NCBI GenBank assembly: GCA_019638615.1
Contig: JAHBTL010000002.1
Span: 124,001-188,000 of the forward strand
DNA: 64,000 bases
Reading direction: 5' to 3'
Source of the DNA: Chitinophagaceae bacterium
Lineage (GTDB): Bacteria > Bacteroidota > Bacteroidia > Chitinophagales > Chitinophagaceae
Made by a program: the position numbers and the translations under genes. This document shows positions 1-8,576 of the stretch, piece by piece (position 1 is the stretch's first letter; the number at the start of each line of letters is the position of its first letter). The notes under the pieces were generated by a model that had not been told where the DNA came from, searched no databases, and was given only the letters and a program-made list of their open reading frames with translations.

Positions 1-1390
1 AAGGGAAAAATTTTTTCACCGCCCACCGTAACAGCAACGCTGCCATTGCCAGAATTATAAATGCAACCAGGATACCAGTTGTAAATACCGCCGCCTGCAT
101 CCAGCTCTCCATCTGCAACCTTGCAAACAAACATACAAAAAGCAGGATGATGCCGAACAGCAGTATCTGCGCAGGGTCTTTCCATGAAGGGTGGGGCTCC
201 AGCGAAATGCGTAATGTATACAATGGAGAAATATTACGCACCGAAAGCAGGGGCAATAAGCCAAACAACAGTGAAACGATCACTCCCAGCCCAAGGCCTT
301 TGAAAACAGCACTCCACGAAACAGCAGTAGTGATATGCACAGGGAGCAGGTCTTTTAATACAACCGGCAACAACTGTTGCGCCAGTGTGCCTAAAGCCGC
401 TCCTGCTATCGCCCCCACCAAACCGATCACAACAATCTGAATAAGATATATGAGAAAAGTCTGCAATCCAGAGGCGCCCAGGCAACGCAACACTGCAATG
501 CCATGTATTTTTTCACGTACGTAGATGTTAATAGAACTGGCAATGCCTATACAACCCAGCAACAAGGCAATAAAGCCTACAAGTGTCAGGAATTTCGACA
601 GGTCGTCGAACTGGCGGCTGGTTTGCTGCTTCCTGAACTCAGCGGTTTCATAATCCCAGCCCGATCTTTCGAGCGTATCCTTAACAGCCTCAAGTTGCTT
701 ATTCATTTGAACATCCGATCCATACTTAAAATAATAAGTATACCTGAACCGGCTGCCTTTCTGCAACAGTCCTGTTTGCTCCAGGTACCGGAAAGGAATA
801 TATACAGGCGCAGCTATAGTGGTTGAAACACCCGTACGTCCGGGAGCCTGTGTAAGCGTGCCCGCGATACGAAAGTCCAGCTCTCCAACCTGTATGGTAT
901 CGCCCGGCTGCGCGTTGTACTGAAGCATCAGGGTTTTATCTACCAGCGCTTCCTGCCGTCCACGGAAATCCCTGCCCGCTGCTGCAGGAATGGTTTCCAG
1001 GCTCCCGTAGTAGGGATAATCCCCTTCCAGCGCCAATACTTCTACCAGTCTTGTACCGCCGCTCTTTTTAAAATACACCATTGATGCAAAGCTGCATTGT
1101 GCAGATCGTTCTTCTCCCAATGAATCGATCAGCTTGCCGACCGCTTCGTCCGGGGCACGATTGTTGTCCATTATAAGATCTGCGCCTGCCAGTGATTTTG
1201 CCTGGTTGTCAATGTCTTTTCTTACATTATTTTCTAAAGAAAATATAGCCACCAAAGCGGCAATGCCTATAATAATAGATGAAATAAACAACAATAACCG
1301 CCCGCGGTTGCGCCGGCTGTCGCGCCATGCCATGGTCAATAACCAGGAAAAATTGATTTGCTTGTGTTCCGGTGATGATAAATGATCCAT
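1..1390 (-). CDS. ABC transporter permease, FtsX/MacB type (YbbP-like), partial
   Basis: Inner-membrane permease of a lipoprotein/efflux-type ABC exporter; the 3' end lies beyond base 1, about 463 codons are visible. The start is ATG at 1390, giving MDHLSSPEHKQ. A first membrane segment (LLLFISSIIIGIAALVAI) is followed by a large MacB-like extracytoplasmic domain, then an FtsX-type core (FLTLVGFIALLLGCIGIASS, followed by a conserved VREK-like loop and repeated hydrophobic helices near the window edge). It lies 9 bp downstream of the ATPase gene on the same strand, so the two are co-transcribed. The divergent esterase gene reproduces the tesA / ybbA-ybbP arrangement known from Proteobacteria. 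Family assignment is firm; the substrate is unknown. Confidence 0.88.
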   Translation of the reverse strand, partial: MDHLSSPEHKQINFSWLLTMAWRDSRRNRGRLLLFISSIIIGIAALVAIFSLENNVRKDIDNQAKSLAGADLIMDNNRAPDEAVGKLIDSLGEERSAQCSFASMVYFKKSGGTRLVEVLALEGDYPYYGSLETIPAAAGRDFRGRQEALVDKTLMLQYNAQPGDTIQVGELDFRIAGTLTQAPGRTGVSTTIAAPVYIPFRYLEQTGLLQKGSRFRYTYYFKYGSDVQMNKQLEAVKDTLERSGWDYETAEFRKQQTSRQFDDLSKFLTLVGFIALLLGCIGIASSINIYVREKIHGIAVLRCLGASGLQTFLIYLIQIVVIGLVGAIAGAALGTLAQQLLPVVLKDLLPVHITTAVSWSAVFKGLGLGVIVSLLFGLLPLLSVRNISPLYTLRISLEPHPSWKDPAQILLFGIILLFVCLFARLQMESWMQAAVFTTGILVAFIILAMAALLLRWAVKKFFP

Positions 1391-1399
1391 GAGGGTTGT

Positions 1400-2104
1400 T
1401 TAAGCAGACAATACGGCATTCCTGGTTGGCTCATCGGAAATAATATGTCCGCCCTTTAGTTTAATGATCCTGTGTGTACTTTCTGCCAGTTCGGGATTAT
1501 GCGTTACTATGATCAGTGTAGTCCCCGCTTCTTTGTTCAGATCAAAAAGCAGTTGCACAATCCTGTCGCTGGTTTCATCATCCAGGTTACCGGTAGGTTC
1601 ATCGGCAAACAGTATTTTGGGATGGGTTGAAAACGCGCGCGCAATAGATACCCGTTGTTGCTCACCGCCCGATAACTGCACGGGATAATGATGGATACGC
1701 TCCGACAATCCTACCTTTTCAAGCAATGTCATTGCTCTGTCGCGGATATTCTTCTCATTTCTCAATTCAAGAGGAACCATCACGTTCTCCAATGCTGTTA
1801 AAGTGGGCATTAGTTGGAAATTCTGGAAAATAAATCCGAGATAACGGTTACGGATACGTGCTCTTTCGTCTTCTCCTAAATGGTCAAGCTGAATACCGTT
1901 CAATATCACCGATCCGCTGGTCGACCGGTCGAGCCCTGCGCATAAGCCGAGCAATGTGGTTTTACCGCTGCCGGAAGGTCCTACAATAGATACGATGGAA
2001 CCTTCTTCCACAGAAAATGAAATATCCTGCAAAACAGTAAGCTCCCTGTTACCGCTTTTATACGACCTGGTTATATTGTTTACCTCGAGTATTGAATTCG
2101 CCAT
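1400..2104 (-). CDS. ABC transporter ATP-binding protein (YbbA/LolD family)
   Basis: Cytoplasmic ATPase energising the permease encoded just downstream. In 234 residues it shows Walker A GPSGSGKT (about 42-49), Q-loop FQNFQL, signature LSGGEQQR (about 144-151), Walker B ILFADEPT (about 164-171) and the D-loop/H-loop (IIVTHNPE), as in the MacB/LolD/YbbA group. The open frame reaches up to 2146 (extra MPKACNLKRIVINK), but the start at 2104 (MANSILEVNN) fits the family length and leaves room for the divergent promoter region shared with the esterase gene at 2196. No Shine-Dalgarno is visible, normal for the phylum. Confidence 0.92.
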   Translation of the reverse strand: MANSILEVNNITRSYKSGNRELTVLQDISFSVEEGSIVSIVGPSGSGKTTLLGLCAGLDRSTSGSVILNGIQLDHLGEDERARIRNRYLGFIFQNFQLMPTLTALENVMVPLELRNEKNIRDRAMTLLEKVGLSERIHHYPVQLSGGEQQRVSIARAFSTHPKILFADEPTGNLDDETSDRIVQLLFDLNKEAGTTLIIVTHNPELAESTHRIIKLKGGHIISDEPTRNAVLSA

Positions 2105-2195
2105 TTTGTTTATAACAATTCGTTTCAAATTACATGCTTTGGGCAAGAGTTGTTTAAATTACAGCTTTTTTAAAACTTAGTTAACAGGTTTTATT

Positions 2196-2897
2196 ATGAG
2201 AGGAAAAAAATACCTTCAGCAGATCCTCTGTTGTTGTACGGCCTGGCTTCTTCTGTTCGTTGCAGCCTGCAACAATCAGTCCAATGAGCCTGCCACGGAA
2301 AATAAAGCAGACAGTACGACCGGGAAAACCCAACCAGCGGGAACAGCCAAAAAGAACATCGTTTTTTTTGGCAACAGTCTTACGGCAGGCTATGGACTTG
2401 ACCTGGCAGAGGCATTCCCCGCTATCATTCAACAAAAACTGGATTCGCTGCACTATCCGTATAAAGCCGTTAATGCCGGACTAAGCGGCGAAACAACAGC
2501 CGGCGGTAAAAGCAGGGTGGACTGGATATTACAACAACCTGTTGACATATTTGTACTGGAGCTTGGCGGAAACGATGGTTTAAGAGGAATAGCGCTGCAG
2601 GAAACTTCGCAAAACCTGCAGGCGATCATTGATAAGGTAAAAGCAAAATATCCCGACGCTAAGATATTGCTAACGGGCATGCGTGTGCCACCCAATCTTG
2701 GTAAAAAATATGCAGATGAATTCCAGCAGTTGTATAAAGCGCTGGCTGATAAAAACAAGCTCGCTTTCCTTCCTTTTTTGCTGGAAGGAGTAGGTGGCGA
2801 AGAAAAGTTGAACCAGGCAGACGGCATCCATCCCACCGCCGAAGGACAAAAGATCGTTGCCGGCAATGTATGGGAAGTGTTGAAGAAGATGTTGTGA
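2196..2897 (+). CDS. SGNH/GDSL-family arylesterase, lipoprotein (TesA-like)
   Basis: Secreted or membrane-anchored serine esterase/lysophospholipase. Residues 1-25 form a lipoprotein signal (LLLFVAAC, lipid-modified Cys25). SGNH blocks are visible: FFGNSLTAGYGLD with nucleophile Ser61 (block I, N replacing D of GDSL), GLSGETTAGG (block II), GGND with Asn126 (block III) and DGIHPTAEGQ with Asp209/His212 (block V). At 233 aa it matches the TesA size plus a lipoprotein linker. It is divergent to the ABC ATPase gene, conserved synteny with tesA-ybbA. Natural substrate not deducible. Confidence 0.9.
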   Translation: MRGKKYLQQILCCCTAWLLLFVAACNNQSNEPATENKADSTTGKTQPAGTAKKNIVFFGNSLTAGYGLDLAEAFPAIIQQKLDSLHYPYKAVNAGLSGETTAGGKSRVDWILQQPVDIFVLELGGNDGLRGIALQETSQNLQAIIDKVKAKYPDAKILLTGMRVPPNLGKKYADEFQQLYKALADKNKLAFLPFLLEGVGGEEKLNQADGIHPTAEGQKIVAGNVWEVLKKML

Positions 2898-2995
2898 GAA
2901 GTTTGGGGGTTATGGTTTATGGTTTCTGATTTCTGATTTGAAATTGGAGATTTGATGGCTGTTGCAGGCTACAAGTTTCCACAAGCGTTGCGTCT

Positions 2996-3535
2996 TTAGT
3001 CAAAGATTTTCAATTGTTTATGATTTAGTTCTTTGAAATTTTGTTGTTGTTTTGGATTTGAGAACAATTCATGTATATGCGCTTTTTCAAAAATAGGAAT
3101 ACTGATCACTTGCAATATTTGTGTTTTCACTGCATTCTGTGAAGTGCCCCGGAATGACTTTATTTTCAAGTGCTGTTTTATCCATTTAAAGAAGACTTCT
3201 ATGATCCATCTATGTTTATATAAGGTGGCTATTTCCGTTGCCTTTAAAGCGAAGTTATTGGTAAGGAAGACAAAGGTTCTATCTTGCTCAATATCATAAA
3301 ACTTAATTCTTCTATAACACCCGGGGTAATCCTTGTATACATAGAAGTTGGACTGCTTATTAGCATGTACTCTCTGGTCGCATAAAACACCACTTTCTTT
3401 AGCAGCAGGATAAGACTTTGTTCTGACAAAACTAAAATCACTTCTGGCTCTTGTTATAAAAAAGGCATCAGAACGATGGATTCGGTAAAGCCTGTCAAAG
3501 TCAATATAGCCATAGCTGACGGCTAATCGCCTGAC
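2996..3535 (-). pseudogene. IS4-family transposase remnant
   Basis: Reading the minus strand from about 3535 to a TAA at 2996 gives one continuous frame with no start. It begins YGYIDFDRLYRIHRSDAFF and contains the IS4 signature Y-x2-R-x3-E-x6-K (YKHRWIIEVFFKWIK, about 3186-3230). The first half of the protein, with the first catalytic Asp, is missing. Compared with intact family members as I remember them, roughly 20 residues are also deleted in frame after NAVKTQI, joining it directly to LQVISIPIFEK. The 5' break coincides with AGCTGA/CAGCTGATGG word-repeat sequence at 3515-3550. Not functional. No terminal inverted repeats were recognised. Confidence 0.85.
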
Positions 3536-3547
3536 AGCTGATGGCTC

Positions 3548-4732
3548 TCATAGCTCCCTTACCACTTTAAACACAATCTGGCTGTATTCGTTGTATTCAT
3601 ACAACACACCGATGCTGCCGGGAGAAAGCACTACCAGGTCTGAATAGGCCGCGGGATCAGAATTCCGATCCTTGGAAGTTACGCTTTCAACTAATACCGA
3701 CCGGTACCATGTTTTTCCCTCGTTCCGGCTGATCCTCAGCGTCAGGTTATTTCTTTGCACCGTATCCGCCGCGTTGCTTACCGCGACAATATATTTTCCT
3801 TTTTTTACCGGATATGAAACAATGCTCCCCTGGCAAACGGGATCGGGTAGCCGCTTATCAAAATATACCGTATCCCAGCGGGCTCCACCGTCTTTGCTCT
3901 TCGCGATGATCCTTTGCTTTACATCTCCCTTTTGATTACGGATATTCATCATTAAGCCGTTGTTCGATATTTCCGCCGCCAGCGCTTCATTGCTACCCGG
4001 AATATGGATGTCCTCAGAGAGCTGAAATGTTTTTCCGTGATCATCTGAATAAAACGCGTGCGCCCGGTAGTCGGAACCATCACCGGCAAGATTTCCAAAA
4101 GAGTGATTGGCCGCAACATATATCCTGCCTTTGTATTTACCCGAAGTAAATTGCATGGCATGCCCGGGCGTATTGGCATAATGCCGCCAGTCTTCTTTAA
4201 AATTGTAAGCCGCATTCACCCCGGGCTGCAAAGGACGATGCACCTGTACAGTAATATTCACCGGCGGAGACCACGAATGTCCACCATCAACAGAAGTGAT
4301 ATACCACACTTCTCTTACTCCGTTTCCTCTCCGTACTTCATGCTCGTGGTTGTTGCCTGTATTATAAAAAAGAAAGATCCTGCCACCGGGGAACGCAGGG
4401 TCGGTTTTGTCTACTACCGGCGCGGGGTTTCCTGCCTGCAGCGTATCATAATCCACCAGTGTTTGCAAAACGCCCCAGGTTTTTCCCTGATCCCCGCTGC
4501 GTTTCATGACAATATTTACATCTCCAAAATCACTTGCACTATGTACCCGCCCCTCACAAAACGCCAGCAGATCACCTCCGGGTAAATCAATGATGGCGGG
4601 AATACGATATGTTTTATGCCCTTCTTCACCTGAAATAAAAACAGGAATACGCTCCTGCGCCAAGAGCGGGAAAATACTGATCAATACAAAGAAACAAGCA
4701 ACAATCAGCGCTTTGATACAACCATCGTTCAT
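3548..4732 (-). CDS. Sialidase (exo-alpha-sialidase, BNR/Asp-box, GH33-like)
   Basis: Predicted secreted six-bladed propeller glycosidase releasing terminal sialic acids or related sugars. The start at 4732 (MNDGCIKALIV) gives a clear signal peptide ending ...FPLLAQ; the open frame extends to 4819 but those residues do not look like a signal. It has the arginine-triad RIP motif (YRIPAI) and five Asp boxes: SGDQGKTW, SVDGGHSW, SDDHGKTF, SKDGGARW and SRNEGKTW. Length of 394 aa fits bacterial GH33 catalytic domains. No sialic-acid catabolic genes are visible nearby, so the true substrate is unproven. Its 5' region faces an AT-rich accessory segment. Confidence 0.87.
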   Translation of the reverse strand: MNDGCIKALIVACFFVLISIFPLLAQERIPVFISGEEGHKTYRIPAIIDLPGGDLLAFCEGRVHSASDFGDVNIVMKRSGDQGKTWGVLQTLVDYDTLQAGNPAPVVDKTDPAFPGGRIFLFYNTGNNHEHEVRRGNGVREVWYITSVDGGHSWSPPVNITVQVHRPLQPGVNAAYNFKEDWRHYANTPGHAMQFTSGKYKGRIYVAANHSFGNLAGDGSDYRAHAFYSDDHGKTFQLSEDIHIPGSNEALAAEISNNGLMMNIRNQKGDVKQRIIAKSKDGGARWDTVYFDKRLPDPVCQGSIVSYPVKKGKYIVAVSNAADTVQRNNLTLRISRNEGKTWYRSVLVESVTSKDRNSDPAAYSDLVVLSPGSIGVLYEYNEYSQIVFKVVREL

Positions 4733-4944
4733 ACCGCATCGGTTTAGCGGGTTTCCCCGCAGCGAAAATATGGTTTCTCCGCAAATAATTGACCTGCTAC
4801 CGCTTCTATAAAATTTCAAAGGATGACAGATGTCTTTGAGTGTGTGCCGGAAATAAATCTACATCATATACGTTTACGAAACCGGAGTTCGTATATTTAG
4901 AAGTAAGCCGCTATTGGAACCAGCTTCATCATGAATTTATAAAT

Positions 4945-5037
4945 ATGAGATTAATTTTAATTTATGCCATTGCATTTACTCTTCCATATAACCTGAATGG
5001 GCAAATTCTAACTTCAACCGAGAAAGACAGGGAGTGA
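4945..5037 (+). CDS. Short signal-peptide-like ORF, possibly a gene fragment
   Basis: A 30-codon ORF (MRLILIYAIAFTLPYNLNGQ...) with a hydrophobic N-terminus and small-residue end that looks like a signal peptide. It ends at a TGA that is the first triplet of the inverted-repeat element at 5035-5138. It may be the 5' end of a secreted-protein gene cut by that element; the frame does not join cleanly to the ORF at 5102. Low confidence that it is expressed. Confidence 0.25.
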   Translation: MRLILIYAIAFTLPYNLNGQILTSTEKDRE

Positions 5038-5138
5038 CCAAAAAGGCTACTAAATAAATAATTTATTCGGGTAGGTGGGTGATGGAGACTAATAGTCGTT
5101 TATGCGATTCTCAACGCCTTCATTTACCTTTTTGGTCA
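5035..5138. repeat. 104-bp element with perfect 12-bp terminal inverted repeats
   Basis: TGACCAAAAAGG at 5035-5046 is exactly inverted as CCTTTTTGGTCA at 5127-5138. The interior has no coding capacity. The size and ends resemble a small non-autonomous (MITE-like) element. No target duplication is obvious beyond a possible AG. Confidence 0.45.
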
Positions 5139-5578
5139 GCCCCATCATCCAGCAGCAACATCACTCCACAAATGCTAACGTCATGATTAAGGACTATCAA
5201 CAACCGGAAGGAAACTATGCACTTTTGACACTGGATACAATAAATAACATTTTAATTCGGGCTACAGGGTATCGGTATATCGGGAAATTCAAATATTTAA
5301 CCAACTATTTTTACTGGAACGAAAAGCTAATTGCTACACAAACAACCAGGTGTTTAATTAGAAATCAAGAGCAGAATTCAAATTGGGAACAATATTGCAC
5401 CTATTGGAACGATTCACTTTTAAAAAAGAGGGTCACAAAGGGGGTTGGATTCAATAAAGAAAAAGAATTGGAAAAAGCATACGAGATATTACGTACTTAC
5501 AAAGCTCTCTCCCAAACCAAGAAACCCGTCTTTCGCAGTGTTGGGGCCTGGGGAGAATTGACGATAGGCAGGCAGTAA
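5102..5578 (+). CDS. Hypothetical protein
   Basis: I do not recognise this 158-residue product. Its first ~12 codons lie inside the inverted-repeat element at 5035-5138, so a later ATG at 5183 (MIKDYQQPEG, 131 aa) may be the real start, or the gene may have lost its original N-terminus. The protein is soluble and rich in Tyr, Asn, Lys and Trp (YFYWNEKL, YCTYWNDSLL), with no membrane segment, no repeats and a charged C-terminal helix (NKEKELEKAYEILRTYK). Base composition is AT-rich like the following genes, suggesting acquired DNA. Confidence 0.5.
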   Translation: MRFSTPSFTFLVSPIIQQQHHSTNANVMIKDYQQPEGNYALLTLDTINNILIRATGYRYIGKFKYLTNYFYWNEKLIATQTTRCLIRNQEQNSNWEQYCTYWNDSLLKKRVTKGVGFNKEKELEKAYEILRTYKALSQTKKPVFRSVGAWGELTIGRQ

Positions 5579-5751
5579 AGACAACCCAAACGGTATGCAA
5601 CAGGAGACTTTGCATTATGTCAGCGGAAATTCGCCTGACCGCTCATCCAGGTGAGAATTTCAACTTTTCGGGAAGCCCGGATCCTTACCGTTCACAACGA
5701 CTGATGCAACGGTTTCCAGATTGCAACTGTCAAAAAAATAAAAGCCTTTTA

Positions 5752-6159
5752 ATGCATTTATTTCTCTTTTTTGCCTTTGCCTTTTGCTTCACAGTGAGCT
5801 CCTGCAAAAAGTCTACGGATAGACCTACATCCAAGACTGATTACATTCCCATACACTCTGCCATCACACCCAATAATATTACTTTGGGGCAAGACATCCA
5901 ATCACGGGTAAACATGGGCTTTTACGACCATAGCGCAGACGTAACCTTTCTAAACTTTGAAGTAAAAGAAACTATCGCAAGACAATACGATATCCGGGCA
6001 AAAGGATTTTACGATAATATCAATTATGAAATTTCTTTGCCGGTTGTAATGATATTTGACACTACACTTTTAATCCGGCCAACAGTAACCGGACAATACA
6101 TTTTGAAGTTTTACAACTTTTCGCAACTGGTACAGAGTGATACCGTCCAGGTAAACTGA
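5752..6159 (+). CDS. Small putative lipoprotein
   Basis: A 135-residue product from the ATG at 5752. It starts MHLFLFFAFAFCFTVSSCKK, a short lipoprotein signal with Cys18 in a VSSC box. The frame is open back to 5617, but the added 45 residues precede the signal peptide and are unlikely to be translated. The mature part resembles an extracellular beta-sandwich (alternating hydrophobic strands ending TGQYILKFYNFSQLVQSDTVQVN), a common pattern in Bacteroidota surface lipoproteins of unknown role. No close family recognised. Confidence 0.6.
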   Translation: MHLFLFFAFAFCFTVSSCKKSTDRPTSKTDYIPIHSAITPNNITLGQDIQSRVNMGFYDHSADVTFLNFEVKETIARQYDIRAKGFYDNINYEISLPVVMIFDTTLLIRPTVTGQYILKFYNFSQLVQSDTVQVN

Positions 6160-6511
6160 CACAGCCGACCTTCACAAAAAACAAAACACTCTCACACGTC
6201 CCTGCGATTCGCCGCGGCGAAGAAGCAGTTCCCGCAGTAATCAAGTTGCAGACACACGAAGATTGCTTCGCCCGCCATAATATTATTAGATATACTCCGT
6301 GTAAAAATTGCCGCAGGCCTGTCCGCCGCAGGCAGATGCGCAAATCAAATCTGCGAATCTGTGGCTAAAAACCCAGCGTATACTCCCGCTGTGCGAGGCG
6401 TCCTCTCCTCGTACGGAATTGTTGTCGTCTGCGGCGACAAAGTATAGTTAATTTGAAATACGCCCTTTTGTCATTCACGATGAACTTTTGTACTTTTAAA
6501 AAAGAAATGAT
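6160..6511. other. Intergenic region with a hairpin
   Basis: No ORF of substance. TTGTCG...CGACAA (about 6422-6440, 7-nt loop) forms a short hairpin. The segment 6310-6365 looks like decayed repeat sequence (GCAGGCCTGTCCGCCGCAGG). The downstream end holds the promoter of the next gene. Confidence 0.4.
6467..6498 (+). promoter_or_regulatory. Putative Bacteroidota promoter for the TfoX-domain gene
   Basis: TTTG at 6467-6470, a 20-nt spacer and TACTTTTA at 6491-6498 approximate the TTTG-N19-TAnnTTTG consensus (last base differs). The ATG lies 13 nt downstream. Confidence 0.5.
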
Positions 6512-6865
6512 ATGGCATACGACAACAAGCTCGCGATACGCGTCCGGGAATATCTAAAGGAATTGCACAAATTTAAAGTGGTTGAAAAAAAGATGTTTGG
6601 CGGTTTGGCATTTATAATAAATGGCAAAATGTGCATCAATGTAGGCAACAAGCAATTGATGTGCCGCTTTGACCCTGAACTAACAGAAAAACTTTCAGAA
6701 AAAAAAGGCTTTTTGCCAATGATAATGAACAATAAAGAGTACAAAGGCTACTGCTACGTTGATCCTGCAGGATACAAAAGCAGCAAAGACTTTGAATTCT
6801 GGATCCACCTTTGCCTTGACTACAACGACAAAGCCAAGTCTTCAAAAAAAAGACCTAAAAAATAA
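6512..6865 (+). CDS. TfoX/Sxy N-terminal domain protein
   Basis: A 117-residue protein consisting of one TfoX N-terminal domain: RVREYLKELHKFKVVEKKMFGGLAF is the hallmark start (helix then KKMFGG), followed by GKMCINVGNKQLMCRF and YKGYCYVDPAGYKSSKDFEFWI. In Haemophilus and Escherichia, TfoX/Sxy activates competence genes, but stand-alone N-terminal-domain proteins in other phyla are of unknown function. A Lys-rich tail (KAKSSKKRPKK) could contact nucleic acid. It lies among AT-rich small genes with its own promoter. Confidence 0.85.
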   Translation: MAYDNKLAIRVREYLKELHKFKVVEKKMFGGLAFIINGKMCINVGNKQLMCRFDPELTEKLSEKKGFLPMIMNNKEYKGYCYVDPAGYKSSKDFEFWIHLCLDYNDKAKSSKKRPKK

Positions 6866-6939
6866 ACAGGACTTTACACAACCTTTAACGGTCTTTGTAT
6901 GGCAACATTAAGAAAGATACGTTTAAAACAGAACAGAAT

Positions 6940-7386
6940 ATGAAATACACATTATTGGTTACAGTCTCCTTCATTTTTTTCTCCTGCAATTGGGCAAAAC
7001 AAAAGACCAAGGAGACCGTAAACAAGACTGGTGAAGCGGTAGCCAGGGCGAGTTCCGAATTTGTTGACGGCGTTTCAAAAGGCATCGAGCGGACTTTTCA
7101 AAATGAAGTGGTATTATCCGAACAGTTAAAAGAACAGGGCATTCAACCCGGCAAAATCACTATTCGTGGCACGGACAGCACGACTGACAATATTTTATCT
7201 GTGTATCTGATATTTGAAAAAGACTTTGACCGCGACTTAACCATAAAAGTAATTAGTCCGGAGGGGCAAGAATATGGGCGCAGGACAGAACACATAAAGG
7301 GACAGAAAAACGAAGCCGGTTATTTTGACTTCGTATTTGACAAAAGAACAAATATTGACGGGAAAGGAAAATTGCAGTTCAACTGA
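6940..7386 (+). CDS. Small putative lipoprotein
   Basis: A 148-residue product starting at the ATG at 6940 (MKYTLLVTVSFIFFSCNW), with a lipoprotein signal ending FFSC. The open frame extends to 6895 but the extra residues are hydrophilic and precede the signal. After the Cys comes a Lys/Glu/Thr-rich amphipathic helix (TKETVNKTGEAVARASSEFVDGVSKGIE), then a beta-rich domain (GKITIRGTDSTTDNILSVYLIFEKDFDRDLTIKV). The family is not recognised. It lies between the TfoX gene and a lactonase-type propeller, same strand. Confidence 0.6.
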   Translation: MKYTLLVTVSFIFFSCNWAKQKTKETVNKTGEAVARASSEFVDGVSKGIERTFQNEVVLSEQLKEQGIQPGKITIRGTDSTTDNILSVYLIFEKDFDRDLTIKVISPEGQEYGRRTEHIKGQKNEAGYFDFVFDKRTNIDGKGKLQFN

Positions 7387-7438
7387 TTGCAGGCAAAGGC
7401 CTACAGGCAGCAATCCGGCATTGTAAAACAATAACACG

Positions 7439-8566
7439 ATGAAACTGAAAACGCTTATCCTTACCATTACAGGTTTTTTATTCATTACTTTAGTATCTGC
7501 ACAAATAACTTACGTTTTTGTAGGAACGTTCAATCGTGACAAGCAAAAAGAAGGCATCGCTGTATATAAGCTGAACAGCAAAAACGGCAATCTGACAAAA
7601 ACTCATGCAGTATCCGGAATACTCAACCCTTCTTATTTAGCCATTGGCTCCGACAGTAATTATTTATATGCCTGCACTGAATCTCAAACCAAAAATTCAG
7701 GCTACATCAGCAGCTTTAGATTTAATAGCGCTACCGGACAACTTACCGGAATAAACCGTCAAAAGACAAGCGGGGAAAACCCCGTATACCTCGTAACAGA
7801 CAAAGAGAACAGGTTCCTGCTAAGCGTAAATTATACAGAGTCCGGTCTTGACGTTTTCCGGTTGGGAAAGGACGGAGCAATTGAAAAGCGCGTCCAAAGC
7901 ATCACTTATAAAGAAGGCAGCAATGCAACAGAAAGGCAACATGCATCTCATAGTCATTCCGTAATTTTTTCACCAGATTTTAATTACATTCTTATTCCCG
8001 ATTTAGGCGCTGATGAAATCAGGACCTATCATTTTGATCCATTGCGCCAGCAACCCGTCATCGCTGAAAGCTATACAAAAAATAATGCGACTGAAGGAAG
8101 CGGCCCACGTCATATTTGCTTTCATCCCAACAAAGAAAAAGTATATTGTGTGGAAGAAATCGGAGGCTCTTTGAGTAATTATGAATTTAATAACGGAATG
8201 CTAAAGCTTACAGAAAGATTAATGTTGCATGAAGGAGTAAACAGTGATTACAGCAGCGCGGATATTCATATTTCGCACGATGGGAAATTCCTGTATGCGT
8301 CAAACAGAGGCGAAGAAAACAATATTGCGATATTTTCTATTTCAGCAAGTGGAACACTTCACCCGGTTACCTATCAATCAACTTTGGGAAACCATCCGAG
8401 AATGTTTGGTATTTCACCCGATGACAATTATTTGATTGTAGCCAATCAATTAAGCAATAGCCTGAGGGTTTTTAAAAGAAATAAGCTTACAGGCAGGTTA
8501 AAAGCAACCGATCAGATTATAAAAATAGAAAGCCCTTCCTGTGTTCAAATCAAAACATATCAGTAA
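7439..8566 (+). CDS. Lactonase-family seven-bladed beta-propeller protein
   Basis: Belongs to the 6-phosphogluconolactonase-like propeller family (Pfam 10282). The 375-residue protein has a signal peptide (to ...LVSAQ), then repeated blades with the family pattern: YVFVGTFNRDKQKEGIAVYKL, NPSYLAIGSDSNYLYACTE, FSPDFNYILIPDLGADEIRTY, GPRHICFHPNKEKVYCVEE, SADIHISHDGKFLYASNR and HPRMFGISPDDNYLIVANQ. Periplasmic or secreted location argues against a pentose-phosphate role; sugar-lactone hydrolysis is the plausible activity. The stop is 10 bp before the GH78 start, so probably co-transcribed with it. Confidence 0.88.
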   Translation: MKLKTLILTITGFLFITLVSAQITYVFVGTFNRDKQKEGIAVYKLNSKNGNLTKTHAVSGILNPSYLAIGSDSNYLYACTESQTKNSGYISSFRFNSATGQLTGINRQKTSGENPVYLVTDKENRFLLSVNYTESGLDVFRLGKDGAIEKRVQSITYKEGSNATERQHASHSHSVIFSPDFNYILIPDLGADEIRTYHFDPLRQQPVIAESYTKNNATEGSGPRHICFHPNKEKVYCVEEIGGSLSNYEFNNGMLKLTERLMLHEGVNSDYSSADIHISHDGKFLYASNRGEENNIAIFSISASGTLHPVTYQSTLGNHPRMFGISPDDNYLIVANQLSNSLRVFKRNKLTGRLKATDQIIKIESPSCVQIKTYQ

Positions 8567-8576
8567 ATACCATCCC

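Noticed and set aside
3033-3299. 88-codon plus-strand ORF
   Set aside because: Antisense shadow of the IS4 transposase remnant, which carries the family signature on the minus strand.
6866-6939. Another cassette-end element before the lipoprotein gene at 6940
   Set aside because: AACGGTC-like similarity to the outer end of E1 is too short, and no core or paired arm was found.
8541-8576. Upstream ATG for the GH78 gene
   Set aside because: Would overlap the lactonase gene and place hydrophilic residues before a clear signal peptide starting at 8577.
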